NCBI GenBank assembly: GCA_011763485.2
Contig: JAANSK020181102.1
Coordinates: 1 to 24,947 of the forward strand
DNA: 24,947 nt
Direction: 5' to 3'
Source of the DNA: Isoetes engelmannii
Taxonomy: Eukaryota > Streptophyta > Lycopodiopsida > Isoetales > Isoetaceae
Shown: in pieces, positions 17,245 through 24,947 of the stretch
How the letters are laid out: each line of letters begins with the position of its first letter
Position numbering within the stretch: the stretch's first letter is position 1
The notes under the pieces: generated by a model
What the model was told of the DNA's origin: nothing
Seen by the model: the letters and a program-made list of their open reading frames with translations, nothing else
Databases searched by the model: none
Program-made: the position numbers and the translations under genes

Positions 17245-18018
17245 TGTATCACCCGCAGCCGATGAGCACGAGCTATGGCTATGAACATCCAAACATTTCA
17301 AGGCATTCCTCCAACCTTGCTAGGAAAAAGCACCATGCATATACATGCTGTGCATGCAAGCCTTTGTTCCAAATTTTGTTTCCTAGTGCTTTACCTTAAA
17401 TCATGCAGCTGCCATCAATCTGAATCCTTCTTCTATATAACTAGCATGATCTCTGCCATTCGTTTGGCATGAACTAGACATATTCTATTTTTTTCACTTC
17501 TCTAGCCCTTGGGTTTACCCTTCAACCAACTCAAAAACAATTCTACGAGGTTGATATTTGATTGTAAATTGTCTTCTCTTTATATGCACTTCAGTTGCTA
17601 TTTGATTGTAAATTGTCTTCTCTTTATATGCAATTCGGTTCTTATCTGAAGTTGAATTTTAATCTAGGTTTCTGAGATTTAGGTTGAGGTTAAAAGGTGA
17701 AGTGATAATCTAATGGTAGGTCCACAAAGCAAACGAATGAATTTCATTCCTCTATTGTAAACAAAGGGGTTGAATGTAAAAGTCAAAACCCTTCTTAGGT
17801 AGTGTTATTGTATACACGTAAGTCAAGACCCTTCTTAGGTAGTGTTACTTTATATGTAGTAATTGTATTGGATAAAAATCTGGACTGTTGTCACATGGCA
17901 AAGATTACCTTCTGTTGTAAAGGGACACCAGAAATAAATTGGGGGGAATGCGTGCCAGGAAAAAAAAAAGAAGAATCTTGGTAAGGTGGTGAGATCTTAA
18001 ACATCACCGCTACACAAA
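17245..18018. repeat. Cluster of short tandem duplications (44 bp and 40 bp)
   Basis: The stretch is otherwise non-coding. Unit TATTTGATTGTAAATTGTCT occurs at 17555 and 17599 (period 44, few mismatches). Unit AAGTCAAAACCCTTCTTAGG occurs at 17780 and 17820 (period 40, a few mismatches). Each is present in exactly two adjacent copies. Confidence 0.9.
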
Positions 18019-18176
18019 CTCTTCATATTATTTATGAATGTCGATCTCATCCATCACTTCTGTTCGGATCCAAGAAGCTTATTTCAAGCACATCATCCTC
18101 TTCATATTCTTTATGAATGTCGATCTCATCCATCACTTCTGTTCGGATCCAAGAAGCTTATTTCAAGCGCATCATC
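18019..18176. repeat. 79-bp tandem duplication, about two mismatches
   Basis: Copies 18019-18097 and 18098-18176 differ at about two positions. On the minus strand the unit encodes ALEISFLDPNRSDG or VLEISFLDPNRSDG near its end. It appears to duplicate the C-terminal coding end of the gene at 18060-19459. As 79 is not a multiple of three, the copies lie in different frames. Confidence 0.95.
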
Positions 18177-19459
18177 TTCTGAGCTATCCCGCTTGCTAGC
18201 AGTCAAACATTGACTATCAGATCGAGATCCAACTTCAAAGGTAATGCTTTTATGTTGCTTGGAAATATCTAAAGGTGGCATATCATATGAATGTGGTGTA
18301 AACTTGTTAAACTTGGGTCATAGAACAATGGATCGACATCATCTTTGCCAGCTTTTGCATGTAATGAACCACCTAACTTTTGTAACATCCAAGGAGATAG
18401 CTCGGCAGCATATGTTTTTTATCAACTTTGCCACCTCCAAACATCTTGTTATGTTGATGCAAATTACGCATTGCTTTACCAACAGGTACAAAAGTCCGGT
18501 CACGATACTTCTTTGGTGCTTCATGACCATTGTTGCTGTAACGAATATAATCATGATATGCTGGTGCAAACTGCAGAAACATTTCTAGATAGTAGAAAAG
18601 TAAACCTGTGTCCAAATTAGATCTGAACAATATTTAGGACCACATCATAAAAGTTCAGTGCATGAGCAGTGCTACCAAAGAAAATATTGAAGATTCTCCC
18701 CTTAGTTAAAGTGCTCCAACATCATGGAAAATAAAAGCATCAACTTTTAGCATGACACTCAAGGATAGTTGTGGCCTCGGAACTATCTTAGGTCCATCCT
18801 CCATCCACTATGCGGAAAACCGTGAGTTGATACATATTCCTCTAAAAAGCCCAGTACAATTCACCAAGAACCCTTGCTATACACCTGCAAACAGTTCAAT
18901 ACTGCAGTAGGCAAATATTTTTCATCGGTGCCATTGTTTTATTTTGGCATTCACGCTGACTTTTCTGACATTTTGCTACCAGAACTCCGTTGTGTGCAAG
19001 TTTAGAAATCAAAATCTTTAATATCATGAACCATTCTAATCTGAAGAATTACTCTATGGAATGGAGCTCCAGATTAATTTCAATATGCATAAAAGTGCAT
19101 GGAAGAAGAGATTGCCTGTTGCTCAATCCTTACAGCTTCGAGAGTGCAAAACTGCTGTGCCAAAAATTACCAAAATGATTTATCTCGAGAAGCTTCATCG
19201 ACAGCAATATTTATGGCCTCTAAGTAGAAACTCGCAGAGGTAAGATTCCCAACTGTGCAAGGAAACTGAAGACACTGTTCTTTTGTAAATGAAGTTGCCC
19301 TTTCCGCTAAACCTGAAAAACTAATTGTTTATTCACAAATGCATCTCCTTAGTCGAGTTGGAACAAAATAGTAAATGTTCTACATGATGACACCAATTTG
19401 GAAAGAAAAGCGACCTCACTAATTTGGACTTCAGCTGCTCCTTTCCATCTGCGCGCCAT
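18060..19459 (-). pseudogene. Unrecognised multi-exon gene with intact 5' exons and decayed 3' part
   Basis: Exon 1 (19459-19420) starts with ATG, MARRWKGAAEVQI, donor GTGAGG. Exon 2 (19312-19171) has acceptor TTTTTCAG and donor GTAATT. It joins in phase to give SLAERATSFTKEQC, then VGNLTSASFYLEAINIAVDE and ASRDKSFW. Exon 3 (from 18884, acceptor GTTTGCAG) also joins in phase: CIARVLGELYWAF, stop, RNMYQLTVFRIV. Further left, protein-like blocks continue in shifting frames: PKIVPRPQLSLSVMLKVDAF, FNIFFGSTAHALNFYDVV, FAPAYHDYIRYSNNGHEAPK (18582-18373), LSPWMLQKLGGSLHAKAGKD, and a C-terminus ending DALEISFLDPNRSDG. At least one nonsense change and several frame changes mark it as a pseudogene, unless unseen introns explain some. 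No membrane span or signal is obvious. I do not recognise the family. Confidence 0.5.
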
Positions 19460-19675
19460 CGTTGCTGCTGGAATTGAAACAAACGGACCTTCAGATCTGC
19501 GCCATAGCCCTATACCCTAATACATTCAAACATTTTTTTTTTTTTGGTAATCTTGAGCTTTCTTCACAACTTTGGCAAGAACAGTGACAAACGCTGTTGG
19601 AAATTACAGAAGCACCCATCATTTTTGAAAGCAATGGCATGAGGAACCTTGGGCGATGCCAGAATGGTGGAAAAG

Positions 19676-19683
19676 AAACCCTA
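19676..19683 (-). promoter_or_regulatory. Telo-box upstream of the minus-strand gene
   Basis: AAACCCTA, about 217 bp upstream of the ATG at 19459. The position is suitable for a plant promoter element of the kind found in growth and ribosome-biogenesis genes. No TATA box is evident. Confidence 0.35.
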
Positions 19684-21060
19684 GCCGCCGACCTAAGGAT
19701 GTTTTGCTTTGTTTATTTTTGGACCGTCCGATCTACTCAACTAATCTGCGCCGTCCGATCTAAGGTTTGACCCACGGACAGACATACGATATAATATTAT
19801 AATATATGATCAAGAAAAAAGTCTGTTGCAGTGTTGGGCAAAGTTCAGCGAACCCCATACCCCACCCGGCTGAGTTGGCAATTTTACCGCCACCTCAAAT
19901 ATTTGTAGGATCCACTCCTAGTCAAATTTTAATATATATTTTGATATATATGTTTATATCAATGTTTATGGCGGTTCTTTTGAGTTTTAATGGGCAACGT
20001 TGATTAGCTGGATATTCCTACTTTGATTCCAAATCTACCGCTCTCTTTTTTTGAGCAAAAAGTAATTGATGAGTTTCGAAGGTCCTCCTACTTTGTAGGA
20101 GAACCATTGGACTGCGATTTGACCAGTGGAAGCCAACGACATATGGATTCGTATTTCCAAAACCAAGTCCGTATTTTAACCTCCTATAAAGCAACAGAAG
20201 AACACCAAACTCTGATACAGAGTACCAGCGGACGTCCACATTTCAACGTGATACAAAGCAACACAAAACACCAAACTCTGATACAGTAGCGGCCTTCACC
20301 ATCTCATGGTGGCTGTAGAAACTTCCAGCACAGAGCAGAATTTATAAGAACCTTCCATCCCCTGCAGAATTTATAAGAACCACAACCGAATTTGTAAGAA
20401 ACACAGACGTCCTCTAGAAACTCTGAACCCAAATAAAAAAAGAGCTCTTCCTGTTCTATCGGAATTGCTAAGATTTTGCTGCCCTGTAACAAGGAAAACC
20501 ACAAAAGATCCTGTGCATGAAGAAAGAGCAAGAGAAGAAATAACATCCAGAGCTGGTGTCCCCTACTGCCACACCAGACAACACAACAAACTCGCCCACT
20601 TCTTCACCAATCTGCACCAATCTGCAAGTCGTAGGAAATGATCAGCACCCTCACAGAGATTTCAAAAGCAGGAAGAAAACAGAGATTTCAAAAACAGAGA
20701 TTTCCATGCAGCCGCCGCCATTAAGATTAAATAATATTATTTGATGTCTCCTCCTAACTTCCAACACCGACGGCATGCATGAAACGTCTGTCTCAAATTC
20801 CCCTTCCAAAGCCACACTTTCTATTCTCGAATCATAGGAGCACTTGTTGGCATAGGCGCTCAAAGAAGAATTCGGCCAACAAGCACCTCGAATGCTCACG
20901 AAAATACGATTTTTGATACGCTACGTTCCACAAATCTTAGAGGGCCAACCACTGGCGTGAGCAGGTCCGCAAATACCAAACAAAAATATGGAAGTTACTC
21001 CCAGTCAAATTTTTAACAAAACGGAATATTTCCGTCTTCATTGTCAACAACAAACGGAAC
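19684..21060. other. Intergenic spacer with short local repeats
   Basis: There is no gene I can support. It holds AT-rich dinucleotide-like stretches (19785-19810, 19930-19960) and a two-copy repeat ACACCAAACTCTGATACAG (about 20202 and 20268, period near 68). Three near-copies of GAATTTATAAGAACC lie between 20338 and 20402, and three copies of CAGAGATTTC between 20655 and 20705. Frames here are short and compositionally random. Confidence 0.5.
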
Positions 21061-21078
21061 TTGCAATGCTTTCCCGCT

Positions 21079-21090
21079 TTAGGGTTTAGG
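21079..21090 (+). promoter_or_regulatory. Telo-box in the RRP41 promoter
   Basis: TTAGGGTTTAGG (reverse of CCTAAACCCTAA), about 190 bp upstream of the proposed first-exon donor. Telo-boxes sit near start sites of many plant translation and ribosome-biogenesis genes, which fits an exosome subunit. It is followed by a TTTCCCGC-type word repeated at 21070 and 21111. Confidence 0.5.
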
Positions 21091-21149
21091 GGAAACGAAC
21101 AACAATTTCATTTCCCGCTTTCCTTTCCTTCTTGCATTTAGTGCTCTCG

Positions 21150-21268
21150 GCTCGGCGCAGGCAGAGCTAATTTTTGGCCCCTCCTGCTCCTACTGCTACG
21201 AAAAAAGAGGAGAAGCGAAGCGTATTACCGACCGTTCCGACTCTTGGCATTGCGAATCTCTTCCTCAG
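21150..21268 (+). other. Probable non-coding first exon of RRP41
   Basis: A GC-richer stretch with a pyrimidine-rich end (GCGAATCTCTTCCTCAG) meets a consensus donor GTTAGT at 21269. No ATG in a long frame lies in it. A 5'-UTR intron would then reach an AG shortly before the ATG at 21836 (for example AG at 21828-21829). The transcription start is not determined. Confidence 0.4.
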
Positions 21269-21726
21269 GTTAGTTTGCATCCCAGTTTGTGTTTTATTTC
21301 TATCGTTTCTATTGCCTGATTTCGTGGATCACCATAGCTATTCGTAGACAAGCAGCTTCAGGCAAGTGTTTCCAACTCTGATACCATCATTCTTGCTACC
21401 GATCTGTTTAAAACAAGTAAGTCTTTTATCTGACAAATTGAAGAGTTAGAATTTGCAACACAGCATTCATCCATTTCGATCAGTCTTAAATGTTTTTGGA
21501 AGAAATTCTGAGTAACGTTATTTTTGTTTCATTTTTATTATATGTGATTGAAATCTTCTTCTAGTTGCTGTTGGGGCTTCAAGCTGCTTCAAGTTCCAGT
21601 TCTAAATTGCAACCATAGGTTTCCGGCTGAATTTTTCCATTTCCTATTGAGACTAACATGAGCAGGAAATTTTCCTATAGGGCCATCTAACTTTGCCCAA
21701 CACTGGTCTGGTCGTTTTAGTTAAAA

Positions 21727-21790
21727 CATGACCATTTTCACAATTTTACAAATAAATAAGGTACTTTTAAAAATTTGCCCCAAAAATTTT
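21727..21790 (+). repeat. Relic of the foldback element in the RRP41 leader/intron
   Basis: CCATTTTCACAATTTTACAA, then ATAAATAAGG.ACTTTTAAAA, then ATTTGCCCC aligns with the right end of the foldback element at about 13115-13164 (CATTTTCACAATTTTGCAAA...GGGGTATTTTTACAATTTGCCCT) at roughly 80 percent. It ends only about 46 bp before the RRP41 start codon, so it lies in the 5' leader or its intron. The other arm is not visible, so it is a decayed or partial copy. Confidence 0.6.
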
Positions 21791-21835
21791 AACAAAACCC
21801 TTGAATTTTGCGTTACGAGGAAGTCTGAGGCGAGG

Positions 21836-23005
21836 ATGGTGCGAGAATTTGTGAGTCCTGAAGGGCTCCGCATGGATGGACGAAGACCCATGGAGGTACG
21901 AAGAGTTTAAATCTGTTTTTCCAGTTTAATCCAAGATGTTGAGAATATGCGTGGGTGCAGATGCGACACTTGCAGGCTTCCATCGGAGTGATTGACAATG
22001 CAGATGGGTGAGATTTTGTCACGGCATATCTTATGTATCCACTAATGCATCTTTTATGTTTTACAATATTCATTTTGCAGCTCTGCAAGTTTTGAGATGG
22101 GAAACACAAAGGTTATAGCTGCCGTGTATGGCCCCAGGGAGGTATGACCAGGGCACTAGATTTATAGACCTTGCTCAATTATATCAATGAGTATCCTTAC
22201 CACGCATATTATCATGTTGACTGATTCTTATAGACAATGTGCACTTAGTTATGTTTTTTATACCAGCTTGATAGCCTGCTTGAAGCAATGTGGTTCAGAT
22301 GAAAATTAGTGGAAATTTTTGATACCCATTATCCAGGTTGCAATTATTAAATTTTTGCAGGTGCAAAATAGAAGCCAGCAACAGCACGATCAGGCATTGG
22401 TATGTCTTACAGTTCTTTAGTCTTTATATCTTTAGTCTTTATATATCTGTTCATAGAAGCCCAATTGATAATAAAATAATTTTGTTGAGTATTATATATG
22501 CTACTTATCACTATAGTGTACCATAGGTGCGATGTGAATACAGCATGGCCACCTTCAGCACTGGGGAACGGAGACGAAGAGGCAAAGGGGACAGGTGTTC
22601 AATAAGCTCACATCCTCTCCTTGATTCCTTTCATGCATAACATAAGTAATGCACGTGGCTCATGCCGCCATTTTAGACTTCTTCTTATTGTTTAAAGCAG
22701 ATATTGGCTTGATAACTGATAATTCCTGACTTGCACATTGCATGTTTTGCAGGAGGTCTACCGAGCTCTCCTTAGTCATACGTCAGACCATGGAGGCAGC
22801 AATTATGACACATTTGATGCCACGTTCTCAGGTAGAATCTACGTTTACTTTAGAGCAGTTGCATAATTTTATAAAAATTCTTCTATATTGTTGTAGCTTT
22901 GTAAAGTGGATGGTCTTAGACATATTAAGGAAAAGGTGCTTTCTCATGTATGCATGGCCTTTGTGCAGATTGATATTTATGTCCAAGTTCTTCAAGCAGA
23001 TGGAG
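21836..23005 (+). CDS. RRP41: Exosome complex component RRP41, 5' part (7 exons)
   Basis: RRP41 (EXOSC4/Ski6) is an RNase PH-type subunit of the six-member ring of the RNA exosome, which trims and degrades RNA in nucleus and cytoplasm. In plants it supports phosphorolytic activity of the core. Exons: 21836-21895 (MVREFVSPEGLRMDGRRPME), 21961-22007, 22081-22141 (SFEMGNTKVIAAVYGPRE), 22361-22399, 22527-22594 (VRCEYSMATFSTGERRRRGK), 22753-22831 (RRSTELSLVIRQTMEAAIMT) and 22969-23005 (IDIYVQVLQADGG). All have GT-AG ends and consistent phases. LRMDGRR, FEMGNTKVIAAVYGPRE and DRRSTELSLVIRQTMEA closely match Arabidopsis RRP41. About 130 of the usual 240 residues are present. The next exon (G-TRSACINAA in the family) was not found, so the gene continues past the window. 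No damage is seen. The GERRRRGKGD loop is more basic than the Arabidopsis one. Confidence 0.95.
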
Positions 23006-23228
23006 GTAGATTATTGTATAATCCTGTCTTTTTGGCTGCCATGCATGAATTTGAGATAGTTCATTGATATAAAAAATATCATAATTCTGATCCTAAGTTT
23101 ATATATTTGCTATTTGACTCCTTGAAAATCTGAAGTTTATCTCGTTCAGACATGATCCTGGAAGTTAAGGTTATAGAAATGCTATGGATTGAACTTAAAT
23201 AGCTAAAATGAGAAGTAATTGGAGTATG

Positions 23229-24755
23229 TCAACCCTACTGTAAGATGTTGAGAACACCAGCAGGAGGAATCAAGCTAAAGCTAAATGGTGCGTCACTGTG
23301 CCTTTATAATGTAGGCCATGTCAAGAAACAGGTCATGACCTTTTGTGGTAAGTCAATTGAGTCAGGTGACAGGTAAATGACATGTAGATGAAAAAGTTGT
23401 TGCCTAAGGTTGAGTCATGTAAATGATATATGTCAGCTCGTAAGCAGTAATGACGAGTCAGCATTCTTCATAACATCCCTTCTGACGACGTACATTCCCT
23501 GAGAAAGTTCCTCCTCCATCTGCGTTTTTTATTCTGCTGAAATTATAACCTGCCAGAGACTTTGTGAAACTATTTGCTACGTGCTGCTATGTAGGACAGA
23601 ATTGTAAAGAAATGAAGCCATTTTCTAGCTGTAACGGGCCTGCACCATTTGGCACCTTTAGTATGCTGAATAGCTCTATTATTGTCACAATGAAGGATAG
23701 CAGTACATAAAGATAGATAAGCCATAGATCTTTTTTTGGACGGCGGATTCAGCCTTAGTAGTACTGACTGTACATTGTTTCTCTGAGCTTCATGTGAACA
23801 GGATTTCCTCCAAGCAAAGAAACTTAACCCGCAGCAGAACGTCTTCATTCTAGTTCGCTGGTAGCCGTGCCTGCTTGATGGAACAGATTCTAGGTTTTCT
23901 GCTTTTGCAACATGTCATATTCCAGCTTAAAAATAACTGGTAGATCATTATCACCCAAAACCCTCAGCAATGTAAGCATAGTTACAGAAAGAATCTGGCT
24001 GGTGTAACAATAGGCTAAGGAATAACCTCTTGTATGCTTACTTTATCCCAGTCTGGAGTCGAAGTTGGCAGAAGTGAGTTTTCTTTCAATGCAGTGCAGA
24101 GGCTCAAAATTCTGATGTGCAGAGGTTCCGTATCAGTCAGAGGAAAACCTGATGAAACATGTTGCCTTGGCTTAAGTTTTGGTTTAGAATCACTGTTAGC
24201 ATCAACTGGTTCTTAGGATCTACATGAGATGAAGTGCTTGCAGCGGAGACTGAAATAGCCAGATTAATTAGCTTTTTCGTGTTGATCAAGCTTTTTTAGG
24301 TCAAATTTGGCTTCAATCTATATCTGATAGAATTGTGTCAATCTAAGCTTCAACTCAACCTCAAAGTTATCTGTGATGTAACGTTTAGATAATCCTTGTG
24401 TAAGCCTTTCTAAGTGGCCATATTTAACTGAAGATTAATAAGCTGACCTCCAGCAGCAAAGGGTTGCTACTTCAAATCCTTTGTCTGTTCAGGTTAATCC
24501 GCCATGTCTTGCAATATTTTTTTAATCACCATCAGCTGTCCAACAACAACCACCTAATGACAATCATTCTCCAGAAACTTCCAATATGAAAGGGGACTCG
24601 GAATAGCAGAAAGAAAATCAGCTAAAGCTATGGCGCACGATCGTGCCTTTAAATATGGGCCGTGCTAACAGATGATAACCGGACAGAGAAGTAAATTATG
24701 TGACATGTGAACTAGTCAGCAATATTGATCAGTCAGCATTGGTTAATCATCATTT
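23229..24755 (-). mobile_element. Degraded Ty1-copia fossil inside RRP41 intron 7
   Basis: On the minus strand between about 23860 and 23540 there are remains of a copia RNase H and the region just after it. Signals are a STTKAE-like word, CDNNRAIQHTKGA (usual CDN.SAI.L..NP), and QHVANSFTKSLAG (usual Q.AD.FTK.L). Flanking it, blocks near 23270-23470 and 24620-24755 resemble each other (AGCTAAAGCTA, GTGCCTTTA, GACATGT, GTCAGCATT) and may be what is left of its two long terminal repeats. The element is broken with many breaks, has lost most of its internal region, and is old. It sits in the sense intron of RRP41 in the opposite orientation. Boundaries are approximate. Confidence 0.55.
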
Positions 24756-24947
24756 TTTCTAACAAAAGGAACTGCAGAAGTTTATTCCAGGCATCCCAAC
24801 TTGTAGCATTTGAGATTTTTGTGGTAATTATGTTTTGGAAATGTTGCTTGGGGGTTGAGGTATGGCAACGTCCTACTTATATACATCTTGCTTAAACAAA
24901 GTACATCAAAGATCTCTTACAGAGGTTCTCAATGGAGGACTGTAAAC

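Noticed and set aside
24034-24216. 60-codon plus-strand frame in RRP41 intron 7
   Set aside because: No similarity to the missing RRP41 exons and no splice-consistent boundaries.

Overview
This is nuclear DNA from a land plant, about 25 kb, AT-rich and repeat-rich, with few genes. Spliceosomal introns, a bulb-type (G-type) lectin fragment, a PPR fragment, telo-box promoters, LINEs, a hAT-type MITE, a tRNA-derived SINE-like unit and Ty1-copia debris all point that way. A seedless vascular plant (fern or lycophyte) fits the loose gene spacing and the PPR and lectin relics, but this is inference.

The one gene I recognise firmly is at the right end, on the + strand: the 5' half of the exosome core subunit RRP41 (EXOSC4/Ski6). 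Seven coding exons (21836-23005) have matching splice phases. The gene runs off the window through an intron of at least 1.9 kb that holds a degraded Ty1-copia fossil. Its upstream region has a telo-box, a likely non-coding first exon, and a relic of a foldback repeat about 50 bp before the ATG.

Two further multi-exon genes or gene remnants lie on the - strand (4669-3701 and 19459 to about 18060). Their segments join in phase at consensus splice sites and look like real protein, but I cannot name the family. The second has a plausible start codon and is clearly damaged toward its 3' end. Other fragments of plant genes are a headless and kinase-less G-type lectin piece (1154-1777), exon-like blocks at 1947-2353, a PPR piece (12136-12372), and unrecognised coding-like pieces near 16.7 and 17.1 kb.

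The middle (about 7-16.5 kb) is a graveyard of mobile elements. It holds two 5'-truncated LINE tails of one family (7020-7330 and 10284-10778), two polyA/A-rich retroposed tails with target-site duplications (11018-11651 and 11860-12101), a 236-bp hAT-like MITE, a 433-bp foldback element, a broken LTR-element-like fossil whose first residues copy the histone H3 tail, two LINE ORF2 fragments in opposite orientation (13.8-14.8 kb and 15.4-16.0 kb), and a SINE-like unit with tandem box-B repeats (16.2-16.4 kb). A further LINE ORF2 fragment lies at the left edge.

Throughout, there is a striking number of two-copy tandem duplications of 20-270 bp. No rRNA, functional tRNA, CRISPR array or bacterial-type operon was seen.
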